Shown: positions 1 to 9,155 of the stretch, in pieces
How the letters are laid out: every line of letters begins with the position of its first letter
Position numbering within the stretch: the first letter of the stretch is position 1
DNA from: Planctomycetota bacterium
Lineage (GTDB): Bacteria; Planctomycetota; UBA1135; UBA2386
NCBI GenBank assembly: GCA_020638735.1
Contig: JACKHZ010000009.1
Coordinates: 682,001 to 746,000, forward strand
Length of the DNA stretch: 64,000 bases
Direction: 5' to 3'
The notes under the pieces: generated by a model
What the model was told of the DNA's origin: nothing
Databases searched by the model: none
What the model saw: the letters and a program-made list of their open reading frames with translations, nothing else
Made by a program: the position numbers and the translations under genes

Positions 1-1
1 C

Positions 2-657
2 GCCGAGGCGACGCCCGAGCAGGACCGCCGCGCCAACGCGTGGGCCGAGTACCTGCTGAAGGACCGACCGGCGATGCTGTCGGCGATCTTCCTGATCCTG
101 CTGTTCGGCTGGCCGCTGGTCGGCGCGTTCGGCGCGTTCGACCTGTACGCCGGCGACATCAGCTCGCGCCAGCTGCGCTACCAGCTGCTGCGCGCCGACC
201 GCGCCAGCATCTACTTCGGCCGGCTGATCGGCACGACCGTGACGTTCGTGCTGGTGCTGACGCTGCTCGGCGCGACGGTCGCCGTCTACATGGCCGCCAA
301 GCTGCCGCTCTACGCGCTCACCGACGTGCTGGCGTGGACCGTCTACGGGGTGCTGGCGCTGACCGTCGTCACGCTGCCGTACCTGGCGCTGTGCGCGTGG
401 ATCTCGGCGTCGGTCAGCGGCGCGTTCACGTCGCTGACGGTGGTCTCGCTGGTGGTCGGCGGCGTGCCGCTGGTGGCGATGTTCGGGCGCATGAGCCACG
501 AAGCTGCCGGGTACGTCAACTTCCTGCTGCCGTGGGGCTTCCAGACCAGGCTGTTCCACTACGAACCGACCCAGGTGGCGCTGGCCGGCGCCGGCTGCGC
601 GCTGCAGACGGTGCTCTACACGTGGCTCGGCTACCGCAAGTTCACGAGGCGCGACCT

Positions 658-661
<4 letters not shown>
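2..661 (+). CDS. ABC-2 type transporter permease (5' end outside window)
   Basis: The frame is already open at base 2 and no start is visible, so this is the C-terminal part of a longer gene (219 residues seen; the ATG at 74 is internal). It shows about five or six hydrophobic segments separated by short polar loops, ending in a basic tail (RKFTRRDL), as expected for an integral membrane permease. The last codons overlap the ATPase gene as GTGA, so the two are translationally coupled and almost certainly form one ABC exporter. The substrate cannot be told from the sequence. Family assignment rests on topology and on the partner gene more than on a signature motif. Confidence 0.7.
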
Positions 662-1638
<977 letters not shown>

Positions 1639-1655
1639 CGCGGCGCGCCGCGGAC

Positions 1656-3248
1656 TCAGGGCTGCAGCGTCAGCGTCAGCCCGGACGACGACGACCAGCC
1701 GAGCGCGCTCGGCGCGCAGACGGCGGGCGCCCAGCCGAACACCGCCTGGGTGTGCAGCACGATGCCGACCAGCCCCGCAGCCGGCGGGATCGCGAAGGCG
1801 AAGCGCGCGGCGCCCTGCGCGTCCACCGGCATGGCCTCGAGCACGAAGAACGGCGCCGCGATCTGCACGTGCACCCGCAGCCCCGCGCCGAGCAGGTCAC
1901 TACCGGCGACGTCGACGCCGCTGGAGAACGCCAACAAGCCGACCGAGCCCGGCGGCGCGTTGCCGCAGCCGAGCGCGAACGAAGCGTTGCCGATCGTCGG
2001 CGAGGACTCGGCGGCCAACGCGTGCGGACCGCTGCAACCCGCGGTGCCGAGACCGAACGGGGTCACGCCGGCGAGCGGCGGCGCGGCCGAGACGATGCGC
2101 CAGACGTGGCCGCCGAGGTCGCAGACGTAGAGCTCGCCGGCGCCGTCCTCGCCGAACGCGCTCGGCACCAGCGCCGTGAACGGCGCCGGCGGTGCCAGTT
2201 CGGCGGTGCGATCGACCAGCGTCGCGGTGGCGGCGCCGGGCTCGAGGCTCCAGAACTGCCTGGTCGGGTAGTCGGCGAACAGGTAGCTGCCGCGCAGCGC
2301 CGGGATCGCCGTGCCGCGGTAGACGTGCCCGCCGATGATCGCCTGCGAGCCGGCCAGCTGGTACTCGTGCAGCGGCATCGTCAGCGCAGCATCGAAGCAG
2401 GTGCAGACCGGCAGGTTGTTGCACCACGTGCCGGCCATGCACGACCAGCCGTAGTTGCGACCACCGGGCGCGCCCGCCAGCTGCAGGTCGACCTCTTCGT
2501 TGCGACCGCCGACGTCGGCGATCCACAGGTCGCCGGTAAGCCGGTCGAACGCGCACCGCCACGGATTGCGCAGTCCGTAGGCCCAGATCTCCGGGCGGAA
2601 CGTCGACGACCCGACGAACGGGTTGTCCGGCGGGATGCCGTAGAGCAGCGGCGGCGCCGGCTGGTCGACGTCGATGCGCAGGATCTTGCCGAGCAGGCTC
2701 TGGCCGTTCTGCGCGTGGTTGAACGGATCGTTGGGCCACAGCGGCCCGGTGCTGCCGCCGTCGCCGAGCGTGACGTAGAGGTAGCCGTCGGGGCCGAACG
2801 CCAGCGTGCCGCCGTTGTGGTTGCCGTACGGCTTGAGCTGCTGCAGCAACGTCACGCGCGAGCCGAGGTCGGCGACGTTCGGGTCGGCGGCCGAGACCTG
2901 CAGCCGATCGACGTAGGCGGTCAGGTACGGCGCCGCGGTGCGGAACACGAAGAACACGCCGTTCTGCGCGTGGTCCGGGTGGAAGGCGAGGCCCAGCAGA
3001 CCCGCTTCGCCGCCGGACTGCACCAGGCCGGTGCCGGTCAGATCGAGGAACGGCGTCGGCGACACCGCACCGTTGTCGACGATGCGGATCCGGCCCGGCT
3101 TCTCGACGACGAACAGGCGGTGGAGGTCACCCGGCGGCGCGGTGACCAGCACCGGGCTGTCGAAACCGCTGGCGACCAGCTCGACCGCGAGCGGCGCCTG
3201 GGCGATCGCGAGCGAGGCCGACGACAAGACCGACAGGAGGGCGCGCAT
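1656..3248 (-). CDS. Secreted PQQ-dependent sugar dehydrogenase (GSDH family) with planctomycete C-terminal domain
   Basis: A 530-residue protein with a short signal peptide (hydrophobic run ending AIAQ). The body is a glucose/sorbosone dehydrogenase propeller: FDSPVLV near the N-terminus, then GDGGSTGPLWPNDP, GKILRIDVD, GLRNPWRCAFD and WIADVGG, typical of soluble PQQ aldose dehydrogenases acting outside the cytoplasm. About 110 C-terminal residues form a separate domain (starting near GLGTAGCSG, ending SSSGLTLTLQP) that recurs in the secreted protein at 42579-44468. The ATG at 3248 was chosen over an upstream in-frame start because it begins the signal peptide and overlaps the preceding stop as TGATG. 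PQQ binding is inferred from the family. Confidence 0.85.
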   Translation of the reverse strand: MRALLSVLSSASLAIAQAPLAVELVASGFDSPVLVTAPPGDLHRLFVVEKPGRIRIVDNGAVSPTPFLDLTGTGLVQSGGEAGLLGLAFHPDHAQNGVFFVFRTAAPYLTAYVDRLQVSAADPNVADLGSRVTLLQQLKPYGNHNGGTLAFGPDGYLYVTLGDGGSTGPLWPNDPFNHAQNGQSLLGKILRIDVDQPAPPLLYGIPPDNPFVGSSTFRPEIWAYGLRNPWRCAFDRLTGDLWIADVGGRNEEVDLQLAGAPGGRNYGWSCMAGTWCNNLPVCTCFDAALTMPLHEYQLAGSQAIIGGHVYRGTAIPALRGSYLFADYPTRQFWSLEPGAATATLVDRTAELAPPAPFTALVPSAFGEDGAGELYVCDLGGHVWRIVSAAPPLAGVTPFGLGTAGCSGPHALAAESSPTIGNASFALGCGNAPPGSVGLLAFSSGVDVAGSDLLGAGLRVHVQIAAPFFVLEAMPVDAQGAARFAFAIPPAAGLVGIVLHTQAVFGWAPAVCAPSALGWSSSSGLTLTLQP

Positions 3249-3955
3249 CAGGCCAGCAGTGTAGCGTCGATCGCATAGCCGACGCGGCGCTCGAGGTCGG
3301 CGTCCAGCTCGCTCGCGACCCATTCCCGCAGCGCCGCGGGCAACGCCTCGCGCTGTCGCGGCACGAAGCGCTGCGGCCCGCCCTTGAAGGTGCGCACCGG
3401 CCGATACCAGGGGAACCGCCGCAGCCCGAAGCGTACCGCGAGCGCGCGCACCACCTCACGTCCGTGGGCAACCGCGTCCTCGTAGCGCACCAGCGCGAAG
3501 TGCCGCACCCGCCCTTCGAGTTGCAGCCAGTCGCGCAGCTTGCCGGCGCGCAGGCGCATCACGTTGGCGAAGCGTTCGCCGGTCGAGGGGTCCCGTTCGT
3601 GCTGCATCTCGGTGCCGATGCGCGGATCGGTGACAGGCAGCTCCATGTCGCGGCCCCACTCACACCACCACGGCTCGCGCAGGAACTGCGCCAGCGGCAG
3701 GTCGCGCAGCGGCCCCGCCGCGTGCCACGGCTTGCGGTGCAGGCTGCAGACCCAGTCGAACGGATCGCGCACGACGACGACGAAGGCGCAGTCCGGCGTG
3801 TCGTCGACGACCCGCCGCGTGAAGCCGTGCTTCCAGCCGTGCGCATCGGTCAGCGCCACCCCCCACAGGTTGCGCCGCAGCAACTGGGCGACGTAGTTGG
3901 TGCCGGAGCAGCGTTCGCCGAACAGCTGCAGGTGACGCGGACGTGGGGCGGACAT
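3248..3955 (-). CDS. Sulfotransferase-like protein
   Basis: A 235-residue cytoplasmic protein. The N-terminal GERCSGTNYVAQLL has the place and form of the PAPS 5'-phosphosulfate loop, and VVVVRDPFDWVCSLHR matches the 3'-phosphate-binding strand and helix with its conserved Arg-Asp. The length suits a small bacterial sulfotransferase. The acceptor is unknown; a polysaccharide or other surface glycan would fit, because the divergent neighbour is a remnant of a WcbI capsule-type gene. It is coupled to the sugar dehydrogenase (TGATG). The family call is good; transfer of sulfate rather than another nucleotide-dependent reaction is inferred. Confidence 0.7.
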   Translation of the reverse strand: MSAPRPRHLQLFGERCSGTNYVAQLLRRNLWGVALTDAHGWKHGFTRRVVDDTPDCAFVVVVRDPFDWVCSLHRKPWHAAGPLRDLPLAQFLREPWWCEWGRDMELPVTDPRIGTEMQHERDPSTGERFANVMRLRAGKLRDWLQLEGRVRHFALVRYEDAVAHGREVVRALAVRFGLRRFPWYRPVRTFKGGPQRFVPRQREALPAALREWVASELDADLERRVGYAIDATLLA

Positions 3956-3968
3956 GTAAGCTCGCGGC

Positions 3969-4351
3969 GTGTCCCGAGGATACCAGAGGCGCGACCGGGA
4001 GCTCGTCGACTACGAGCTGTGGCGACCGTCGCCGGGGTGCGAATGGCTGCGCGGTCCGCCGCTCGCGGACCTCGCTCGCGGCAGCTACTTCGCGTGCGTC
4101 GGCGCGGCGCAGACCACCGCGTCGTCTGCGTCATGTCGCGAGGCAGCCCGCAGCCGCTGGCCCGCCCGGTGCGCCCGGCCGACGCCGGCACCGACGAACC
4201 GGCCGACGTGATCTGGACGCACAACGCCTACTACCCGTCGCCGGAGATGCACGAGGACGCCGCCCGGGCGCTGCTCGGCGTCTGCCGCCCGCTGGCCGCG
4301 CCGGCGCCGTGGCCGCCGGCCGCCGAACCCGACGGTCTCGGCGGCGGGTAG
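3969..4351 (+). pseudogene. Remnant of a WcbI-family polysaccharide biosynthesis gene
   Basis: Frame 3 from ATG 3969 gives about 50 residues that match the start of WcbI-type proteins: YQRRDRELVDYELWR, then GSYFACVGAAQT. The sense then breaks off. Frame 2 picks up at once with DHRVVCVMSRG (family pattern VVVQVMSG) and later NAYYPSPEMHEDAARALL, which resembles the family's C-terminus. The middle of the protein, including the usual GAAQTFGRF continuation and the GxGGAGP region, is missing. Full-length members run to roughly 270-300 residues; only about 125 codons lie here. I read this as an internally deleted, frameshifted relic. The family match is from memory and needs a profile search. Confidence 0.55.
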
Positions 4352-4387
4352 GAACGCACCCCGCGAGGCGGTACACCGTTTCCCCTC

Positions 4388-6406
4388 ATGACCCGCCAGA
4401 TCCTGGTCACCAGCGCCCTGCCCTACGCCAACGGGCACATCCACCTCGGCCACCTGGTCGAGTACCTGCAGACCGACATCTTCGTGCGCTTCCAGCGCCT
4501 GCGCGGCCACCGGGTCGCCTACATGTGCGCCGACGACACCCACGGCACGGCGATCATGATCCGCGCCGAGAAGGAGGGCCGCACGCCGGAGGCGCTGATC
4601 GCCGAGATGTCCGAGGCGCACCAGCGCGACTTCGCCGCGTTCGGCGTGTCGTTCGACCACTACGGCTCGACCAACAGCGACGCCAATCGCCAGGTCGCCG
4701 GCGGCATCTGGCAGAAGCTCGTCGAGCAGGGCCTCGTCGTCGAGCGCGCGGTGCCGCGCCTGTTCGACGCCGAGAAGGGCATGTTCCTCGCCGACCGCTT
4801 CGTCAAGGGCACCTGCCCGCGGTGCAAGACGCCCGATCAGTACGGCGACGCCTGCGAGGCCTGCGGCAGCACCTACCCGGCGACCGAGCTGATCGAGCCG
4901 CGCTCGGTGTTCAGCGGCAGCGCGCCGCAGCTGAAGGACTCCAAGCAGTTCTTCGTGCGCCTCGAACCGCTGCAGCAGAAGCTGACCGAGTGGACGCAGC
5001 AGAGCGGCGCCCTGCAGCCGGAGGTCGCCAACTACCTCAAGGGCCACTTCCTCGACAAGCCGCTGCAGGACTGGGACGTGTCGCGGCCAAAGCCGTACTT
5101 CGGCTTCGAGATCCCCGGCCAGCCCGGCAACTTCTGGTACGTCTGGTTCGACGCGCCGATCGGCTACATCGCCAGCACCGTCGAATGGTGCGCGAAGACC
5201 GGCCAGGACGTGGACCAGTGGTGGCGCAACCCCGACTGCGAGGTGGTGCACTTCCTCGGCAAGGACATCACCTACTTCCACACGCTGTTCTGGCCGGCGA
5301 TGCTGCACTGTGGCGGCTACTCGCTGCCGAAGCGCGTGCACATCCACGGCTTCCTGAAGGTCAACGGCGAGAAGATGTCGAAGTCGCGCGGCACCTTCGT
5401 CAACGCGCGCCGCTACCTCGACTTCCTCGAGCCGGAGTGGCTGCGCTACTACTACGCGTCGAAGCTCGGGCCGAAGATCGACGACCTCGACTTCCAGACC
5501 GAGGAGTTCGTCGGCAAGGTCAACAGCGACCTGGTCGGCCGCGTCGTCAACCTGGCCAGCCGCTCGGCGAAGTTCGTCGAGCAGACCGGCCTGTCGGCGA
5601 GCTACCCGGACGACGGCGGGCTGTTCGCCAGGGCGGCGGCGATGGCCGAGACGATCGCGGCCTGCTACGAGGCTTGCGACTTCCGTGAGGCAACGCGGCT
5701 GGTGATGACGCTGTGCGACGCCGCCAACGAGTACGTCGAGCAGAAGGCGCCGTGGACGCTGAAGAAGGACCCGACGAAGGCGCGCGAGCTGCAGGACGTC
5801 TGCACCGTCGTGCTCAACCTGTTCCACCAGATCATGGTCTACCTGACGCCGGTGCTGCCCGGGCTGTCGGCGAAGGCCGGCGCACTGCTCGGCAGCGCGA
5901 TGGACTACTGGTCGCTCGCGCAGCAGCCGCTGGTCGGCCGCCCGGTCGCGAAGTTCACCCACATGATGGCGCGCGTCGAAGCGGCGCGCGTGAGCGAGAT
6001 GTTCACTCCCGAAGAGCCCACGCCTGCGTCCATCCCCGCCGCCGCCCCGAGCCCGACCCTCGAGAAGGAGCCGCTGCAGCCGGACATCACCATCGACGAC
6101 TTCCTGAAGGTCGACCTGCGCGTCGCCGAGGTGCTCGAGGCCAAGGCCGTCGAGGGCGCCGACAAGCTGCTGCAGCTGACGCTCGGGCTCGGCGGCGACG
6201 TGCGCCGCAACGTCTTCGCCGGCATCAAGAAGGCCTACCAGCCGGAGCAACTGGTCGGTCGGCTGGTGCTCTACGTCGCCAACCTGGCGCCGCGGAAGAT
6301 GAAGTTCGGCGTCAGCGCCGGCATGGTCGCCGCGGCGGGCACCGACGGCGAGGTCTACCTGATGTCGCCCGATTCGGGCGCGAAGCCGGGCCAGCGACTG
6401 CACTGA
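4388..6406 (+). CDS. metG: Methionine--tRNA ligase
   Basis: A 672-residue class Ia aminoacyl-tRNA synthetase that charges tRNA-Met. The HIGH motif appears as HLGH (residues 19-22), a zinc knuckle CPRC...CEAC lies at about 143-159, and KMSKS is at 329-333. The C-terminal 100 residues form an EMAP-II/Trbp111-type tRNA-binding domain ([12 protein letters not shown]), so this is the long, dimeric MetG form. A Pro/Ala-rich linker (about 540-560) separates the anticodon-binding domain from this appendage. The gene stands alone and is followed by a strong hairpin at 6485-6505. The ATG at 4388 leads straight into [15 protein letters not shown], the normal N-terminus. Confidence 0.97.
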   Translation: MTRQILVTSALPYANGHIHLGHLVEYLQTDIFVRFQRLRGHRVAYMCADDTHGTAIMIRAEKEGRTPEALIAEMSEAHQRDFAAFGVSFDHYGSTNSDANRQVAGGIWQKLVEQGLVVERAVPRLFDAEKGMFLADRFVKGTCPRCKTPDQYGDACEACGSTYPATELIEPRSVFSGSAPQLKDSKQFFVRLEPLQQKLTEWTQQSGALQPEVANYLKGHFLDKPLQDWDVSRPKPYFGFEIPGQPGNFWYVWFDAPIGYIASTVEWCAKTGQDVDQWWRNPDCEVVHFLGKDITYFHTLFWPAMLHCGGYSLPKRVHIHGFLKVNGEKMSKSRGTFVNARRYLDFLEPEWLRYYYASKLGPKIDDLDFQTEEFVGKVNSDLVGRVVNLASRSAKFVEQTGLSASYPDDGGLFARAAAMAETIAACYEACDFREATRLVMTLCDAANEYVEQKAPWTLKKDPTKARELQDVCTVVLNLFHQIMVYLTPVLPGLSAKAGALLGSAMDYWSLAQQPLVGRPVAKFTHMMARVEAARVSEMFTPEEPTPASIPAAAPSPTLEKEPLQPDITIDDFLKVDLRVAEVLEAKAVEGADKLLQLTLGLGGDVRRNVFAGIKKAYQPEQLVGRLVLYVANLAPRKMKFGVSAGMVAAAGTDGEVYLMSPDSGAKPGQRLH

Positions 6407-6484
6407 TCTGCCCCGGGCAGTGCGGGCAATTCGCCCGACATGTGCCCGGTGCGCGGCCGGCACGAATTGGCCGTACATGAAACA

Positions 6485-6505
6485 GGGCCCGAACAAGTCG
6501 GGCCC
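6485..6505. terminator. Bidirectional hairpin terminator between metG and the H1-like gene
   Basis: An 8-bp perfect stem, GGGCCCGA paired with TCGGGCCC, closes a 5-base loop about 80 bases after the metG stop. On the minus strand it is followed by TGTTTCAT, giving a weak T-rich tail, and it lies about 50 bases beyond the stop of the convergent small gene. It could therefore end transcription from both sides. Confidence 0.6.
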
Positions 6506-6555
6506 CGCTTCGTGCTGAAGATGCCGTCACCGTGAGGCGGCGGCACCCGCGAAGG

Positions 6556-6645
6556 TCACTTCTTGGCCTTCTTCTTGGTCGCCTTCTTCGCAGCCTTCTT
6601 GGCGGTCTTCTTCGCGGTCTTCTTAGCCTTCTTCTTGGCAGCCAT
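6556..6645 (-). CDS. Tiny lysine/alanine-rich histone H1-like protein
   Basis: A 29-residue peptide made almost wholly of Lys, Ala and Thr, starting MAAKKKAKKTAKK and ending KKKAKK. This is the composition of the DNA-binding tails of bacterial histone-H1-like proteins, but the peptide is far shorter than those (usually above 50 residues). The start at 6645 is supported by a GAGG Shine-Dalgarno-like sequence 10-13 bases upstream. A longer in-frame start exists at 6738, but the extra residues look non-coding. It has its own upstream region and a shared terminator. Nucleoid binding is an inference from charge alone. Confidence 0.6.
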   Translation of the reverse strand: MAAKKKAKKTAKKTAKKAAKKATKKKAKK

Positions 6646-7071
6646 CTCTCTGTCCTCGTTAGGGTTTTGTGGGGGAAAGACCGGCGCGTGACCCACCGCA
6701 GTGGACCACCAAGTTCCGGCCAAAGGAGTGATCGGCATTCCGCGCTCCAGAATTCACCGGAACCCTCGATGGCAGCAGGGGATACTGCGCCGACGGCCCG
6801 CCGAATCGAAAACCGAATCGCTATCTACCACTGATTCTCAATGGCCTGGCAGGTTGGTTATTGACACCGGGGAGCGACTCGAGGCGGCTTTCTATTTTTT
6901 CTGTTTTTGGTTGCCTGCCCTGCTCCGAAAAGCGGCACCCGCGCACCCCAGCGGCCCATCGCAGAGCTGCCGTGCGAAGAGTTCTCCACATGTGGAAACG
7001 ACGCGAGCCACGTGCAGCGCTCGCCGCACGTGGCTCGTCGTCTCGCATCGCGCGTGATCGCGCGTGCGCGC
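6646..7071. other. Intergenic region, comparatively AT-rich
   Basis: These 426 bases carry no credible gene. The part next to the H1-like gene should hold its promoter; bases about 6800-6910 are clearly AT-richer than the rest of the window (runs such as CTATTTTTTCTG). I see no convincing -10/-35 pair. The far end contains the hairpin that closes the MglA/roadblock block and a small palindrome CCACATGTGG at 6986-6995. Confidence 0.6.
6998..7041 (-). terminator. Long hairpin closing the MglA/roadblock block
   Basis: GAGCCACGTGC (7005-7015) pairs perfectly with GCACGTGGCTC (7026-7036) around a 10-base loop. A further 5 bp (ACGAC with GTCGT) extends the stem beyond a 2-base bulge. It begins 30 bases downstream of the last minus-strand stop (7072), where a transcription terminator is expected. 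There is no long T-run, so Rho-independent action is uncertain. Confidence 0.6.
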
Positions 7072-7587
7072 TCAGTCGAACAGCTTGTCGAGCGCCTTCT
7101 TCGAGTCCGTTCCGTACTCGTCACCGAGGCCCGGATCGTCACCACCGCGCTCCAACGCGTCGCGGTAGATGTCGGCGAGCTTCTTCGCCGTCTCACCGGC
7201 GTAGAGGCGCACCATGCCGACCGTCGTGCGGTCGTCGAACAGGATCGTCAGCAGCGTGCGGTCCCCGACGAGCGACAGCTGGATGTTGTCGCGCTCGCCC
7301 TGGTGGAACATCGCGGTGAACTCCTCTTCACCGAGCAGGCGCGCCATCTCCTTGGTCGCCGCGAACGAACCCGCGACGAGCGCCGAGATGGTGTCGATGT
7401 CGATCGTGCGCAGCTCGCCACGCTTGGTCACCATGTGCCCTTCCTTGTCGATCAGGAGCGCGCACTTGGCGCCGGACAGGCGCAGGAACTCGTTGAGGAT
7501 CTTGTCGATCCTCTCGACGTCCTCCTTGTAGAACTGAAGCCGGTCGTAACGCAGCCGGTCGTTCTGCGACATCTTGGGGTTGGCCAT
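7072..7587 (-). CDS. Roadblock/LC7 domain protein, MglB-like partner of the upstream GTPase
   Basis: A 171-residue protein with one roadblock/LC7 fold in its first two thirds: CALLIDKEGHMVTKRGE, a central helix (TISALVAGSFAATKEMARLLGEE in part) and the strand LLTILFDDRTTVGMVRLY. The acidic C-terminal tail ends KKALDKLFD. Proteins of this family act as GTPase-activating or scaffold partners of MglA-type GTPases (MglB in Myxococcus). The gene starts 5 bases after the stop of the GTPase reading frame that carries the membrane tail, which ties the two together. The start at 7587 was preferred; ATG 7572 is an alternative. Its exact role as GAP or scaffold is inferred. Confidence 0.85.
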   Translation of the reverse strand: MANPKMSQNDRLRYDRLQFYKEDVERIDKILNEFLRLSGAKCALLIDKEGHMVTKRGELRTIDIDTISALVAGSFAATKEMARLLGEEEFTAMFHQGERDNIQLSLVGDRTLLTILFDDRTTVGMVRLYAGETAKKLADIYRDALERGGDDPGLGDEYGTDSKKALDKLFD

Positions 7588-7592
7588 GGTGA

Positions 7593-8554
7593 TCAGAAGG
7601 GCGAGTTGCCCATGACGACGTAGGCGACCCCCGCGGCCGCAGCGATCAACGTGACGGTGAGCCCGACGACGAGCCCCATCTTGCTCTTGCGCGGCGCTCT
7701 CGCGGGCGCCAGCGCGGCGCGGCGGCGGCGGCGCGGCGACCGGCGGCGGCCGGACGCGCGCCCTTCTGGGCGGCGGCCGGCGCAGCGGCGACGGCAGCAG
7801 GCGGCGCTTGCGCTGCGCCCGGCGGCAGCCAGCGCGGCGGCGGCGGGCGCCTGGCCCTTCGGTTGCGCGGGGCGCGCGGCAGCGGCGCGCGGCTTGGCCG
7901 ATGCGGCAGCGGGCGCGGCAGCCGCGACCGGCGCCGGCTTCGGCGCGCGGCCTTGCGCGGATTCCGGCCGTCGATCTTCTCGATGCTCTCGAGCACCATT
8001 CCGGCAAGCGTCTTCAGGGTGGGGAACACGCCCTCGCCGGTGTTCGCGACCGCCTCGAACGTCGGCACGCCGAACCGATTGAGCGACGCGTCGAGGTCCT
8101 CGACCGACATCGCGTTCGGCAGGTCGCGCTTGTTGTACTGGATGACGTGCGGCAGCTCGCGTGCGTCCTTGCCGTACTCGGCGAGGTTCTCGATCAGGTT
8201 CGCGTACCTCTCGACGTTCTCGTCCATCTTGTCGGGATCCGAGTCCGCGACGAAGATCACGCCGTCGACGCCCTGCAGCACCAGCTTGCGGGTCGAGTTG
8301 TAGTAGACCTGGCCCGGCACCGTGTAGAGCTGGAACTTGGTCCGCATGCCGGCGACGTTGCCGAGGTCGAGCGGCATGAAGTCGAAGAACAGCGTGCGGT
8401 CACCGTCGGTCGAGATCGACGTCAGCTCCCCCTTGTTCTCCTCCGGTGCCTTCTGGTGCACGATCTCGAGGTTGGTGGTCTTGCCACTCATCCCTGGACC
8501 GTAGAACACGACCTTGCAGTTGACTTCCTTGAGCGCGAAGTTGATCTGGACCAT
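7593..8554 (-). CDS. MglA-family small GTPase with Ala/Pro linker and C-terminal membrane anchor (frame interrupted)
   Basis: The first 190 residues are an MglA-type Ras-like GTPase: G1 GPGMSGKTT (residues 19-27), switch and DxxG region LYTVPGQVYYN, and G4 QYNKRDLP. After EKIDGRNPRKA the original frame runs into an Arg-rich stretch and stops at 7646. Shifting by one base gives a clean Ala/Pro-rich linker (KPAPVAAAAPAAA), then RKSK and a transmembrane helix (GLVVGLTVTLIAAAAG, VAYVVM) ending GNSPF at 7593. That stop sits 5 bases before the next gene, so the shifted frame is very likely the true end. The linker is GC-rich low-complexity sequence, so an assembly error is the simplest cause; real mutation or programmed slippage are alternatives. 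Confidence 0.8.
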
Positions 8555-8716
8555 GGTTCGGCGCGTCCGTGCGGTGTTGCCCCGGGTGTCGGCGAAGTCG
8601 ACACCTTCAGGTGGTTGTTCATCGACCGCCGGCGGCTCCTGCCTTGAGCAGCGCGGCGCATTTCGTCGGCGCAGGTCCCGCCCGGAGAACCCCGGGCGAC
8701 TGGCGACGACGCGCGC

Positions 8717-9076
8717 TCAGGCGAGGCGCGAGGCGCGGCGGATGCGGGCGACGGTCTCGTCGACCTCGCGGTCGGCCTGGGCGACCTCGGCGAACTGATC
8801 GAACAGCACGATCAGGTAGCTGTCGTCGAGCGAGACGAACACCGCCTTGCCGTGGGTCGCGTTGAGCAGCAGCCGGGTGCAGGCGGGGTAGTGCCCCTCG
8901 GAGAGGCTGCGGTTGGTGGTCATCATCAGGTACGAGGCGAGGCCGGCGATCACGTCCGGGTCGAGGCCCGTGGACAATGACGCGGCCGCGACCAGCCCGT
9001 CGGAGGTGACGACGGCGGCGCCCCGCACGCCGGGGGCGTGCCGCAGCTCGGTGATGGCGTCCTGGATCTTGCTCAT
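8717..9076 (-). CDS. Roadblock/LC7 domain protein
   Basis: A 119-residue single-domain protein. The roadblock fold is recognisable from MSKIQDAITELRHAPGVRGA, then VVTSDGLVAAAS, a central helix, and the strands KAVFVSLDDSYLIVLFD. Such proteins dimerise and regulate Ras-like GTPases or act as adaptors. AGAGG lies 7 bases before the ATG, a good ribosome-binding site. It lies between a TPR-roadblock gene and the MglA-family GTPase on the same strand, so a role in the same switch is likely. Spacing to the next gene is 162 bases, so a second promoter there is possible. Confidence 0.85.
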   Translation of the reverse strand: MSKIQDAITELRHAPGVRGAAVVTSDGLVAAASLSTGLDPDVIAGLASYLMMTTNRSLSEGHYPACTRLLLNATHGKAVFVSLDDSYLIVLFDQFAEVAQADREVDETVARIRRASRLA

Positions 9077-9155
9077 AGGGCAACCTCTGCCTTCGAAGGC
9101 GTCGTGGTGCTAGCCATGACGGCGCTTTCGCTCTCGTGCCTCTTCCACGACGGTC

